Source of the DNA: an uncultured Prevotella sp.
Lineage (GTDB): Bacteria > Bacteroidota > Bacteroidia > Bacteroidales > Bacteroidaceae
Direction of reading: 5' to 3'
Length of the DNA stretch: 40,776 nt
NCBI GenBank assembly: GCA_902477645.1
Contig: CABSIA010000008.1
Coordinates: 1 to 40,776, forward strand
Part shown: positions 1 through 8,474 of the stretch, in pieces
How the letters are laid out: each line of letters begins with the position of its first letter
Position numbering within the stretch: position 1 is the stretch's first letter
Translations under genes and position numbers: made by a program
The notes under the pieces: generated by a model
Told to the model about the DNA's origin: nothing
Databases searched by the model: none
What the model saw: only the letters and a program-made list of their open reading frames with translations

Positions 1-52
1 AGGATACAAGATTCTCAATCTTGGCATAAGGGTTCGATTCCCTTACCGACTA
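1..52 (+). tRNA. tRNA-Glu (anticodon CTC), 3' portion
   Basis: The window opens inside a tRNA. Visible parts are the end of the D arm, an anticodon stem CAAGA/TCTTG (7-11 and 19-23) around the loop TTCTCAA, so the anticodon is CTC at 14-16, a four-base variable loop, a T arm AAGGG-TTCGATT-CCCTT (28-44), the 3' acceptor strand ACCGACT (45-51) and discriminator A52. CCA is not encoded. The D-arm remnant AGGATA and the short variable loop fit tRNA-Glu. The 5' half lies outside the window, so acceptor pairing cannot be checked. Confidence 0.85.
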
Positions 53-64
53 CAACACCAAGCC

Positions 65-102
65 AAGTCCCATTGACAGCAAAATGCCAATGGGACTTTT
101 TT
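65..102 (+). terminator. Rho-independent terminator after tRNA-Glu
   Basis: An 11-bp inverted repeat, AAGTCCCATTG (65-75) and CAATGGGACTT (88-98), is followed by a run of T to position 102. It separates the tRNA transcript from lon. Confidence 0.85.
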
Positions 103-158
103 AATGTCAAAGTTTCAAAAAAGCTATTCATACAGGCAGGTAATTGAACAAAAATAAC

Positions 159-166
159 TACCTTTG
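159..166 (+). promoter_or_regulatory. Probable lon promoter (-7 element)
   Basis: TACCTTTG matches the Bacteroidetes -7 consensus TAnnTTTG and lies 26 bp before the lon ATG. No good TTTG element is seen at the usual spacing upstream, so only the -7 box is supported. Confidence 0.5.
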
Positions 167-192
167 CAGACTAAAGAAAAAAGAAAGAGACA

Positions 193-2655
193 ATGAGCAA
201 AAAAAACAATACCTCTATCCAGATGATTGCAGATTTTGAAGGAGATATCACAAATCTGCTCAACACCAAAGCCGAAGGCGAGATACCCGTTCTCGCCACC
301 CGCAACATGGTGCTTTTCCCAGGAGTGATAACACCGCTACTCATAGGACGGCAGGCAAGCCTCAACATCGTCAAGAGGATGCAGAAAAATCCCAGCCTCA
401 CCATAGGCGTGTTCTGCCAAAAAGATATCGACGTGGAAAATCCTGCCATCACAGATCTCTACACAACAGGCGTATATGCCCGGATGATCAGGATTATGGA
501 GATGCCTGGCGACAGAAACAACGTAACCGTGATACTGCAGGCACTGGGCAAATGCCATCTCGACGCCATAACCTCAACAAAACCATACCTGAAGGGCATA
601 ACATCAAACGTTGAGGAGACAATGCCCGACTTCAGTTCGAGAGAGTTTAAATCGCTGATGGCAAATCTCCGCGCAACAACCGTGGAGTACATAAAAAAGA
701 ACGACGACATGCCCGACGAGTCGCAGTTCGCACTTACCAACATCACAAACGATGTGGTGCTGGCAAACTTCGTCTGCGCCAACATGACATTCACCGTGAG
801 AGAAAAAATGGCAATGCTTGAGGAAAACTCTCTCGAGGAGAGAATCTACCTCACCCTGCGCACTATAAACAAGGCCATTGAGCTGTTCGATATCAGAAAC
901 AGCATACGCGACAAAACACGCGAGGACCTCGACGAGCAGCAAAAAGAATACTTCCTGCAGCAGCAGATAAAGAACATTAAGGAGGAACTTGGCGGCAGTG
1001 AGGGCTCGCCAGAGAAGAAGGAACTGAAGGAAATGGCAGCCAACAAGAAATGGCCCGAGGAAATACAGAAGACCTTCTTCAAAGAGCTTGACCGCCTTGA
1101 CATGTACAACCCGCAAAGCCCGGAATACAGTGTTCAGCTCAACTATCTGCAGCAGATGGTACAGCTGCCGTGGAACGAATACACACAGGACAACCTTGAT
1201 CTGGGCCGGGCGCAGAAAATTCTCGACCACGACCACTACGGCATGGAAAAGGTTAAAGAGAGAATTCTTGAATACCTGTCGGTGCTGAAACTCAGGGGCG
1301 ACCTCAAATCGCCCATCATCTGCCTGTACGGACCTCCGGGCGTCGGAAAGACAAGTCTTGGAAAGAGCGTTGCCGAGGCCATGAAGCGCAAATATGTCAG
1401 AATGTCGCTCGGCGGTCTGCACGACGAGTCTGAGATACGCGGACACCGCAAGACATACGTCGGAGCCATGCCCGGACGCATCATAAAGAGCATCCAGAAG
1501 GCTGGCTCGTCAAACCCCGTCTTCATTCTCGACGAGATTGACAAAGTAACCCAAAACACCATAAACGGTGACCCGTCGTCGGCCCTTCTCGAGGTGCTCG
1601 ACCCTGAGCAGAACAACGCATTCCACGACAACTATCTCGACGTGGACTACGACCTCTCAAAAGTGCTCTTCATAGCCACGGCCAACGACCTCAACACCAT
1701 ACCGCGACCGCTGCTCGACCGCATGGAGATTATTGAGGTCAGCGGATACATAACCGAGGAAAAGGTTGAGATAGCGAGGCGCCACCTCGTTCCGCGCGAG
1801 CTCGACAACACAGGATTGGGAAACGTAAAGCCAAAGGTGACTTTCAACAAAGCGGCACTCGAGACAATCATAGAGCGATACACACGTGAGAGCGGTGTCC
1901 GCCAACTCGAGAAGCAGATAAACAAGGCCATGCGCAAACTGGCGTTTATGAAAGCCCGCGACGGAGAGATGCCATACAACAAAATCACTCCGAACGAAAT
2001 CGAGGACCTGCTCGGCAAGCCACCTTTCTACCGCGACATATATCAGGGAAACAGCTACGCAGGCGTAGTGACAGGACTGGCATGGACGAGTGTCGGAGGT
2101 GAGATTTTGTTCATCGAGACCTCGCTGAGCAAAGGCAAGGCAGGAAAACTTACGCTGACAGGAAACCTTGGCGACGTGATGAAAGAAAGCGCAGTAATTG
2201 CTCTGGAATATGTCAAGGCCCACATTGACATACTCGGCGCTGACTACCGGATTTTCGACCAGTGGAACATACACATCCATGTTCCGGAGGGTGCGACACC
2301 TAAGGACGGGCCGTCGGCAGGTATCACTATAGCAACATCCATAGCCTCTGCCCTCACACAGCGCAAGGTGCGCAAAAACACAGCCATGACCGGCGAGATA
2401 ACCCTTCGTGGAAAAGTGCTGCCCGTTGGCGGAATAAAGGAAAAAATCCTTGCAGCGAAACGCGCCGGCATAACGGATATCATGATGTGCAAGGACAACC
2501 GAAAAGACATTGAGGAAATTCCGGCCATCTACCTGAAAGGTGTCAGCTTCCACTATGTGGAGAATGTTGAGGACGTATGGAAATTCGCCCTTACCGACGA
2601 GATGGTTGACAACCCGATAGACCTCACCGTAAAAGAAGAAGAGAACAAGCAATGA
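193..2655 (+). CDS. lon: ATP-dependent Lon protease
   Basis: Cytoplasmic AAA+ serine protease that unfolds and degrades misfolded and regulatory proteins. The 820-residue length is normal for the family. The N-terminal substrate-binding LON domain starts near residue 30 (PVLATRNMVLFPG). The AAA+ module carries Walker A GPPGVGKT at 380-387. The C-terminal protease domain has the GPSAG motif with Ser708 and, 43 residues later, Lys751, the spacing of the Ser/Lys dyad in E. coli Lon. The ATG at 193 follows the TAnnTTTG box at 159. The stop overlaps the tgt start by ATGA, so lon, tgt and the following permease form one translationally coupled transcript. Confidence 0.97.
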   Translation: MSKKNNTSIQMIADFEGDITNLLNTKAEGEIPVLATRNMVLFPGVITPLLIGRQASLNIVKRMQKNPSLTIGVFCQKDIDVENPAITDLYTTGVYARMIRIMEMPGDRNNVTVILQALGKCHLDAITSTKPYLKGITSNVEETMPDFSSREFKSLMANLRATTVEYIKKNDDMPDESQFALTNITNDVVLANFVCANMTFTVREKMAMLEENSLEERIYLTLRTINKAIELFDIRNSIRDKTREDLDEQQKEYFLQQQIKNIKEELGGSEGSPEKKELKEMAANKKWPEEIQKTFFKELDRLDMYNPQSPEYSVQLNYLQQMVQLPWNEYTQDNLDLGRAQKILDHDHYGMEKVKERILEYLSVLKLRGDLKSPIICLYGPPGVGKTSLGKSVAEAMKRKYVRMSLGGLHDESEIRGHRKTYVGAMPGRIIKSIQKAGSSNPVFILDEIDKVTQNTINGDPSSALLEVLDPEQNNAFHDNYLDVDYDLSKVLFIATANDLNTIPRPLLDRMEIIEVSGYITEEKVEIARRHLVPRELDNTGLGNVKPKVTFNKAALETIIERYTRESGVRQLEKQINKAMRKLAFMKARDGEMPYNKITPNEIEDLLGKPPFYRDIYQGNSYAGVVTGLAWTSVGGEILFIETSLSKGKAGKLTLTGNLGDVMKESAVIALEYVKAHIDILGADYRIFDQWNIHIHVPEGATPKDGPSAGITIATSIASALTQRKVRKNTAMTGEITLRGKVLPVGGIKEKILAAKRAGITDIMMCKDNRKDIEEIPAIYLKGVSFHYVENVEDVWKFALTDEMVDNPIDLTVKEEENKQ

Positions 2656-3779
2656 CATTTGAACTGCAACATACCGACCCCGCGTCAGACGCACGTACCG
2701 GAATAATAACCACAGACCACGGACAGATAAAAACACCGATTTTCATGCCCGTAGGCACCGCCGGTACGGTTAAGGGCGTACACTTCAGCGAGCTGCGCGA
2801 GGAGGTGAAAGCACAGATAATTCTCGGCAACACATATCACCTGTATCTGCGTCCGGGACTCGATGTCTTGAAAGCTGCCGGCGGACTCCACAAGTTCAAC
2901 ACCTGGGACCGCCCGATACTGACAGACAGCGGAGGCTTTCAGGTCTTCTCGCTCACGGGCATCAGAAAACTTCGGGAGGAGGGATGCGAGTTCCGCTCGC
3001 ACATTGACGGCTCCAGACACATTTTCACACCAGAGAACGTAATGGACACCCAGCGCATCATCGGCGCCGATATCATGATGGCATTCGACGAGTGCCCGCC
3101 GGGACAAAGCGACTACCAGTATGCCAAGAAAAGCCTGATGCTGACTCAAAGATGGCTCGACCGCTGTCTGAAGAGATTTAACGAGACCGAGCCTTTATAC
3201 GGCCACCGGCAGTCGCTCTTCCCGATTGTACAGGGATGCACTTTCAAAGACCTCCGCAGCGAGGCGGCCAAATTTGTCGCCGACAAAGGCGCCGACGGCA
3301 ATGCCATCGGCGGACTTGCCGTGGGCGAGCCGAAAGAGGTGATGTATGAGATGATTGAGGTGGTGAACGGAATTTTGCCAAAAGACAAGCCCCGCTACCT
3401 GATGGGCGTGGGCACACCGCAAAACATTCTCGAGGCCATTGAGCGCGGTGTCGACATGTTCGACTGCGTAATGCCCACACGCAACGGCAGAAACGCAATG
3501 CTCTTCACATACGGGGGCACGATGAACATGAGAAACAAAAAATGGGAAGCCGATTTCTCGCCAATTGACCCTGACGGCTGCGGAGTCGACCGCATTTACT
3601 CAAAAGCCTACCTGCATCATCTGTTCAAGGCTCAGGAACTGCTCGCCATGCAGATTGCCAGCATCCACAACCTGGCTTTCTACCTGCGGCTCGTCACTGA
3701 CGCACGCACGCACATCGAGCTGGGCGACTTTACAAAATGGAAGGCGGGCATCATAGATCAATTAGGAAGAAGGATATGA
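2652..3779 (+). CDS. tgt: Queuine tRNA-ribosyltransferase (Tgt)
   Basis: Exchanges guanine 34 for a 7-deazaguanine (preQ1 in bacteria) in tRNAs with GUN anticodons, during queuosine synthesis. The protein has 375 residues. Substrate-binding DSGGFQ with Asp92 and the nucleophile region FDCVMPTRNGR with Asp271 are intact. The C-terminal zinc site is unusual: the family CxCxxC is replaced by D308-G-C310-G-V-D313, so at most one of the three cysteines remains, although the later histidine in SIHNL is kept. The start overlaps the lon stop as ATGA and the stop overlaps the next gene the same way. A tgt beside an LptF/G permease is a common Bacteroidota arrangement. Confidence 0.95.
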   Translation: MTFELQHTDPASDARTGIITTDHGQIKTPIFMPVGTAGTVKGVHFSELREEVKAQIILGNTYHLYLRPGLDVLKAAGGLHKFNTWDRPILTDSGGFQVFSLTGIRKLREEGCEFRSHIDGSRHIFTPENVMDTQRIIGADIMMAFDECPPGQSDYQYAKKSLMLTQRWLDRCLKRFNETEPLYGHRQSLFPIVQGCTFKDLRSEAAKFVADKGADGNAIGGLAVGEPKEVMYEMIEVVNGILPKDKPRYLMGVGTPQNILEAIERGVDMFDCVMPTRNGRNAMLFTYGGTMNMRNKKWEADFSPIDPDGCGVDRIYSKAYLHHLFKAQELLAMQIASIHNLAFYLRLVTDARTHIELGDFTKWKAGIIDQLGRRI

Positions 3780-5050
3780 GAAACTACAAGGAACTCCGCA
3801 GGCACCGGCGTAGATACCGCATGCAGAGGTGGATGAGCAAACATCCCGTCTGGCTGCACAGATTTTTCGGATGGCTGTCGCAACACACCCTGTGGCTTCG
3901 AAAAGCCTTGGCGTGGATAGGCGGCAAGCTGTCGTTTTTAGGGTATCTGAACGTCTTCAGATACATAAAGCGGCTCGACTGGTACATCATAAAGAAATTC
4001 ATCGGAACATATATTTACTCAATTGTTCTGATTATCTCTATCTCAATAGTTTTCGATGTCAACGAGAACCTTGCGAAGTTTGCGCAATACCACGCTCCGC
4101 TGAAGGCCATAGTCTTTGACTACTACCTCAACTTCATTCCCTACTTCGCCAATCTTTTCAGTCCGCTGTTTGTCTTCATCGCCGTGATTTTCTTCACCTC
4201 GAAGCTTGCCGGCAACTCAGAGATTATCTCCATGCTTGCAGCCGGCGTGTCGTTCAGGCGGCTCATGCGGCCCTACATGATATCGTGCGTGCTCATTTCG
4301 TCGCTGTCGTTCTATCTCAGCGCCTACGTCATTCCCCACGGTACGGTGATAAGGCAGAATTTCGACTCCATGTACCGCAACAAGAAGAAAAACACCTCAG
4401 CGGAAAACGTGCAGCTGCAGGTGGGAAAAGGCGTAATCGCATATATGCAGTACTACGACAACAACTACAAGCGCGGCAACGGCTTCAGTCTCGACAAGTT
4501 CGAGAACAAAAAACTGGTCAGCCACCTGACGGCTATGGAAATACAATACGACACCATATCCGACTCTAAATATCACTGGAAAATCAGGAGCTGGAAATGC
4601 CGTGAGCTGAAAGGCCTGCGCGAGCACATAACAAGCGGAGCCGAGCGTGACACCATGATAATGATGGAGCCCGCTGACCTTGTTTACTCAAAAGGCCAAC
4701 AGGAGACATTCACACTGCCGGCCCTGCGCGAATACATCTCGAAACAGATTGACCGCGGCTCGGGCAACGTGGTACAATACCAGGTGGAGTTCCACAAGCG
4801 CATAGCGGCAAGTTTCGCATCATTTATTCTTACGACAATAGGCCTGGCACTGTCGTCGCGCAAACGCAAAGGCGGCATGGGACTGGCTCTGGGCGCAGGC
4901 ATGGCGCTGAGCTTCGGCTACATAATGCTGCAGACCGTGTCGGCGACATTCGCCATAAACGCCAACCTGCCGCCAATGCTTGCGGCATGGATTCCAAACA
5001 TCATCTTCAGCGTAGTCGCATACATCTGCTACCGGCATGCGCCAAATTAG
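3776..5050 (+). CDS. LptF/LptG-family (YjgP/YjgQ) LPS-export permease
   Basis: Inner-membrane permease of the Lpt machine that, with LptB and LptC, extracts lipopolysaccharide from the inner membrane. Family similarity starts near residue 66 (RLDWYIIKKF). Then come three N-terminal membrane segments (about 75-95, 115-140, 165-190), a periplasmic domain, and three C-terminal membrane segments in the last 90 residues. The ATG at 3776 overlaps the tgt stop as ATGA and gives 424 residues. This leaves a 60-65 residue N-terminal extension rich in Arg and Trp that the family normally lacks; no in-frame ATG lies nearer to the conserved part than residue 20. Assignment to LptF or LptG is not possible from sequence alone. 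Confidence 0.9.
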   Translation: MRNYKELRRHRRRYRMQRWMSKHPVWLHRFFGWLSQHTLWLRKALAWIGGKLSFLGYLNVFRYIKRLDWYIIKKFIGTYIYSIVLIISISIVFDVNENLAKFAQYHAPLKAIVFDYYLNFIPYFANLFSPLFVFIAVIFFTSKLAGNSEIISMLAAGVSFRRLMRPYMISCVLISSLSFYLSAYVIPHGTVIRQNFDSMYRNKKKNTSAENVQLQVGKGVIAYMQYYDNNYKRGNGFSLDKFENKKLVSHLTAMEIQYDTISDSKYHWKIRSWKCRELKGLREHITSGAERDTMIMMEPADLVYSKGQQETFTLPALREYISKQIDRGSGNVVQYQVEFHKRIAASFASFILTTIGLALSSRKRKGGMGLALGAGMALSFGYIMLQTVSATFAINANLPPMLAAWIPNIIFSVVAYICYRHAPN

Positions 5051-5067
5051 AATAAAATTTGAAAGGC

Positions 5068-5157
5068 TGTAGGGCCGCTATGTATAGCGGCCGCAATCAA
5101 CAGTGGTAACCATAAAACCTAACGTCAATTGCGGCCGCTATACATAGCGGCCCTACA
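5068..5157. repeat. Paired palindromic element, copy 1 (90 bp)
   Basis: Two perfect 30-bp inverted arms, 5068-5097 and 5128-5157, flank a 30-bp spacer. Each arm is itself a hairpin: GGCCGCTAT, two bases, ATAGCGGCC. The outer ends read TGTAGGG and CCCTACA. It fills the gap between the LptF/G permease and the helicase, and related copies lie at 9339, 13727 and 14538. It could act as a terminator or an mRNA-stabilising structure, or be a REP-like or MITE-like element. Confidence 0.9.
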
Positions 5158-5190
5158 ACAAAAAATAACAAAATAAAAAAACAAACAATA

Positions 5191-6480
5191 GTGTATTTCG
5201 ACGAATTAGATTTAAACGACAACATTCTCGACGCTCTTTACGACATGCGTTTCGACGAATGCACCCCGATACAGGAAAAATGCATTCCGGAAATTCTCGC
5301 CGGACGTGACCTTCTCGGCATCGCACAGACAGGAACCGGAAAAACGGCCGCCTACCTGCTGCCGATACTCTCTCTGCTCGACAGCGGAGGCTACCCTACC
5401 GATGCCATAAACTGCATCATAATGTCGCCTACACGCGAGCTCGCACAACAGATAGACCAGGCTATGCAGGGATTCGGGTATTATCTCGACAACGTCTCGA
5501 GCGTAGCCGTATACGGCGGCAACGACGGCAGCCGGTACAGTCAGGAGACACGCTCGCTGAAACTCGGAGCCGACGTAATCATAGCCACTCCCGGCCGTTT
5601 CATATCGCACATGCAGCTTGGCAACGCCGACATGTCGAAAGTGTCGTTCTTCGTGCTTGACGAGGCAGACCGCATGCTCGACATGGGTTTCTCCGAGGAC
5701 ATACTCTCTATAGCAAAACATCTGCCTCCAACGTGCCAGACAATAATGTTCTCCGCCACAATGCCGAAGAAGATAGAGGCATTGGCAAAGACGCTGCTTA
5801 AAAATCCCGCAGAGGTGAAACTCGCCGTCAGCAAGCCTGCGGAGAAGATACAGCAGAGCGCATACATCTGCCACGAGCCACAGAAACTGGGACTGTTCAA
5901 ACACATTTTCCACGACAAGACCTTGAGCCGTGTGATAATTTTCTCGGGTAAAAAGGACAAGGTGAAGGACATAACACGCAGCCTCAGACAGATAAAAGTG
6001 AACGCCGGCGAAATGCACAGCGACCTCACACAGGCAGAGCGCGACGAGGTAATGTTCAAATTCAAGAGCGGACAGATTGACGTTCTTGTCGCCACAGACA
6101 TTGTCGCACGCGGCATAGACATAGACGACATTCAGATGGTAATAAACTACGACGTGCCCCACGACGTGGAGGACTACGTGCACCGCATAGGCCGCACGGC
6201 ACGCGCCGACCGTGACGGAATTGCCATCACATTTGTGGCAGAAAAAGATTTTTACTATTTCCAGCAGATAGAGACCTTCCTTGAAAAGGAAATCGACAAG
6301 ACACCACTGCCACGGGAGCTTGGCGAGGGGCCGGAATACCGCACCATTACAAAACTACAGCGCAAAAGCGGCTACCGAGGCAGAAAAGACCGTGGAAAAG
6401 GAAGCAAGGGAAAATCGAGAAAGTATAGCAGGGCCAAAAACAACAACAGAAAAAAAGCGAAAACCAAAACCGGCGATTAA
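5191..6480 (+). CDS. DEAD-box ATP-dependent RNA helicase, RhlE type
   Basis: RNA helicase of the RhlE group, acting in ribosome assembly, cold adaptation or RNA decay. All core motifs are present: Q motif FDECTPIQ, Walker A AQTGTGKT (45-52), PTRELAQQ, DEAD (157-160), SAT (188-190), ARGIDI and HRIGRTAR (331-338). A tail of about 50 residues rich in Lys, Arg and Gly likely binds RNA. The start is GTG at 5191, since the family begins with MYFDEL; the next in-frame ATG is at codon 19 and would cut into the Q-motif region. It lies directly after palindromic element copy 1 and ends at a bidirectional terminator. Confidence 0.95.
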   Translation: MYFDELDLNDNILDALYDMRFDECTPIQEKCIPEILAGRDLLGIAQTGTGKTAAYLLPILSLLDSGGYPTDAINCIIMSPTRELAQQIDQAMQGFGYYLDNVSSVAVYGGNDGSRYSQETRSLKLGADVIIATPGRFISHMQLGNADMSKVSFFVLDEADRMLDMGFSEDILSIAKHLPPTCQTIMFSATMPKKIEALAKTLLKNPAEVKLAVSKPAEKIQQSAYICHEPQKLGLFKHIFHDKTLSRVIIFSGKKDKVKDITRSLRQIKVNAGEMHSDLTQAERDEVMFKFKSGQIDVLVATDIVARGIDIDDIQMVINYDVPHDVEDYVHRIGRTARADRDGIAITFVAEKDFYYFQQIETFLEKEIDKTPLPRELGEGPEYRTITKLQRKSGYRGRKDRGKGSKGKSRKYSRAKNNNRKKAKTKTGD

Positions 6481-6520
6481 AATTACCGCCGAAACAGATG
6501 CGTACAACCACAGAAAAAAC

Positions 6521-6583
6521 GCAAGCGGCCGCAAATGCCATTGCAAGCTGTTGCATTTGCCTTCGCAAGCGGGTGCATCCGCC
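6521..6583. repeat. GCAAGCGG repeat family, copy A
   Basis: GC-rich interspersed repeat after the helicase. Its 36-nt core at 6542-6577 matches the copy at 26988-27023 at 31 of 36 positions. Both contain TTGCATTTGCC and GCAAGCGG and can fold as a stem-loop, though here the stem has mismatches. Confidence 0.7.
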
Positions 6584-6640
6584 CTCGATACCGTACGCAT
6601 AAAAACAAAAGGAAATTGTCATAAAAACAAAAACGAAAAA

Positions 6641-6680
6641 AAACGGGGCTGCAACACGAAACTCGCAACCCCGTTTTTCT
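6641..6680. terminator. Bidirectional terminator between helicase and DUF3127 gene
   Basis: The stem ACGGGGCTGC / GCAACCCCGT (one C/A mismatch) has an A run on its left and a T run on its right. It can stop transcripts from both the + strand helicase and the - strand DUF3127 gene. Confidence 0.8.
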
Positions 6681-6697
6681 TTTTCTGTCTCCACTAT

Positions 6698-7087
6698 TTA
6701 GAATGGCAGGTCGTCGGCACCGCCATTGTCATCCGTCTGCTGTGGCGGGAACGGAGCCTGTGCCTGAGAAGCAGCGGCTGGCTGAGCGGCTGGCTGTGCG
6801 CCTACACCGACAGCGGCAGGAGCCACAGGACGGACATCGAACGCGCGCACGCTGTTGAACCAGCGGCCCTGATACTCATGGGCATCGATGTCGAACGACA
6901 CCATAACCTCTTGTCCCACCTGTATGTTGAAACGCGCGAGGCGGTCGGCGCCAAACACGTCGAAAACCATTTTGCGAGGATATGCGTCATGTGTCTCCAA
7001 AACAAAACTTTGCGACTTCCACTCGCCACGTGCCGAAACACCAGACCTCTCAGGAAGAGCAACGATAATTTTTCCTTGTAAATCCAT
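6698..7087 (-). CDS. DUF3127 OB-fold protein, SSB-like
   Basis: A 129-residue member of the Bacteroidota DUF3127 family, which resembles single-stranded-DNA-binding proteins. The first 90 residues form the conserved domain (GKIIVALPERSGVSARGEW, YPRKMVFDVFG, FDIDAHEYQGRWFNS). A flexible Ala/Gln/Pro stretch follows, then an acidic tip GADDLPF like the partner-binding tail of SSB. A role in binding ssDNA or nucleic acid is inferred from this layout; it is not the classical Ssb, which should be encoded elsewhere. It is divergent from dnaN, which hints at a replication link. Confidence 0.85.
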   Translation of the reverse strand: MDLQGKIIVALPERSGVSARGEWKSQSFVLETHDAYPRKMVFDVFGADRLARFNIQVGQEVMVSFDIDAHEYQGRWFNSVRAFDVRPVAPAAVGVGAQPAAQPAAASQAQAPFPPQQTDDNGGADDLPF

Positions 7088-7199
7088 TTTGTGTATCTGT
7101 TTATATAAATAAATGTATATCTTACGAACCCCATAATCGGATAATCGATTGCGAAATTACTAAAATAGTTCTAAATTCAGAAACTTTTCCACTATTTTT

Positions 7200-7230
7200 T
7201 TTGCTCTCCCACTGCTTTTTTGTATTTTTG
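7200..7230 (+). promoter_or_regulatory. dnaN promoter
   Basis: TTTG at 7200-7203 and TATTTTTG at 7223-7230 are 19 bp apart, matching the Bacteroidetes -33/-7 promoter. The dnaN ATG is 35 bp downstream. Confidence 0.85.
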
Positions 7231-7265
7231 TACCTTAGAAAACTATAATTAATACCTATACAGCT

Positions 7266-8390
7266 ATGAGATTTACCATATCAAGTTCTGTGCTCAACAG
7301 CCGTCTGCAGCTTTTGGCAAAAGTTATCAACAGCAAGAGCACGCTAAAAGTTCTCGACTGCTTTCTTTTCGAGTGCAGAAACCAGAGCGTACTGATAACC
7401 GCCTCTGACACCGAGAACACTTTCCAGACACAAATTCAGCTTGATACCCTTGAGGGCGAGGGCCGCTTTGCCGTGCCAAACAAGAATATGCTTGACGCAT
7501 TGAAGGAACTGCCCGAACAGCCGCTGACACTCGAAATCGACACCGACAATTACTCAATCTCGATACTTTACCAAAACGGTGTCAGCAAATTCGCTATACA
7601 GTCGGCAGAGGACTATCCCGAAATCGAGAAAAGCACAGGTGAAAACACCACTCTGACCATGAAATCAGAGACACTGCTCGACTGCATATCGCGCTCGCTC
7701 TTCGCCACCGACACCAACGAGATCCGCCCCGTGATGAGCGGTATATATTTCGATATCGACAGCGAGAAAGTTGCAGTTGTAGCCACCGACGGACACAAGC
7801 TCGTACGCAACTTGAATTTCGGAATTGGCAGTGAGAGCGTGTCCTCGTTCATACTCCCGAAGAAACCGGCAAACCTGCTCCGCAACAGTTTGCCCAAAGA
7901 CGACAGCGATGTCGTAATAAATTTCACACAGCGCAACGCAGAATTCATATTCGGCAGCATGACACTCACATGCCGCCTTATCGAGGGGCGCTATCCCAAC
8001 TATAACGCCGTAATCCCGCAGACCAATCCTAACGAGCTCACAATAGACCGCAAATCGTTGTTGAGCGCCGTAAAACGCGTGTTGCCGTTTGCCAGCGCGA
8101 GCAGCCTGCTCATACGTTTGAGCATAGAGCAGGGCAAGGCCACAATATCATCTGAGGATATAGACTTTGCAGCAAGCGCAAAAGAATCACTGCTCTGCGA
8201 GTACAACGGTCAGAAAATGAGCATAGGCTTTGGCGGAAACTCTCTCGTTGAGATACTCAACGCCATCGACAGCGAGGAAGTCTGCATAAAACTCGCAGAC
8301 CCGAGCCGTGCCGGTGTCGTGACACCTGTCACACAGCCGGAAAATCAGGAAATTCTGATGCTGGTTATGCCAATGCTTCTCAACGACTAA
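7266..8390 (+). CDS. dnaN: DNA polymerase III beta sliding clamp
   Basis: Ring-shaped clamp that tethers DNA polymerase III and other repair and replication enzymes to DNA. The 374-residue length and three-domain layout are standard, and the C-terminal LVMPMLLN stretch matches the usual clamp end, where partner peptides bind. It has a strong promoter of its own and is followed by the exonuclease gene after 84 bp containing a GC-rich inverted repeat, so the two may be co-transcribed. Confidence 0.97.
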   Translation: MRFTISSSVLNSRLQLLAKVINSKSTLKVLDCFLFECRNQSVLITASDTENTFQTQIQLDTLEGEGRFAVPNKNMLDALKELPEQPLTLEIDTDNYSISILYQNGVSKFAIQSAEDYPEIEKSTGENTTLTMKSETLLDCISRSLFATDTNEIRPVMSGIYFDIDSEKVAVVATDGHKLVRNLNFGIGSESVSSFILPKKPANLLRNSLPKDDSDVVINFTQRNAEFIFGSMTLTCRLIEGRYPNYNAVIPQTNPNELTIDRKSLLSAVKRVLPFASASSLLIRLSIEQGKATISSEDIDFAASAKESLLCEYNGQKMSIGFGGNSLVEILNAIDSEEVCIKLADPSRAGVVTPVTQPENQEILMLVMPMLLND

Positions 8391-8397
8391 TAAAAGG

Positions 8398-8457
8398 CCC
8401 CTGCCCTTCTGTTGCGGGCACCCCTAATTAGCAATACCCCACACCGGGGGGCAGGGG
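8398..8457. repeat. GC-rich inverted repeat between dnaN and the exonuclease
   Basis: CCCCTGCCC (8398-8406) pairs with GGGCAGGGG (8449-8457) across a 42-nt loop that also holds CACCCC and ACCGGGG stretches. It may be an intergenic repeat or an attenuator; no T run follows. Upstream ATGs in this stretch were not used as the exonuclease start. Confidence 0.6.
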
Positions 8458-8474
8458 GGCTAAAAATAAACAAA

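Noticed and set aside
1657..2736. 359-codon - strand frame opposite lon
   Set aside because: It is the shadow of the highly conserved lon coding strand, with a Cys- and Val-rich composition typical of antisense translation.
8446..8460. G-quadruplex in the GC-rich repeat
   Set aside because: Only two long G runs are present, not four tracts; the inverted repeat explains the sequence better.
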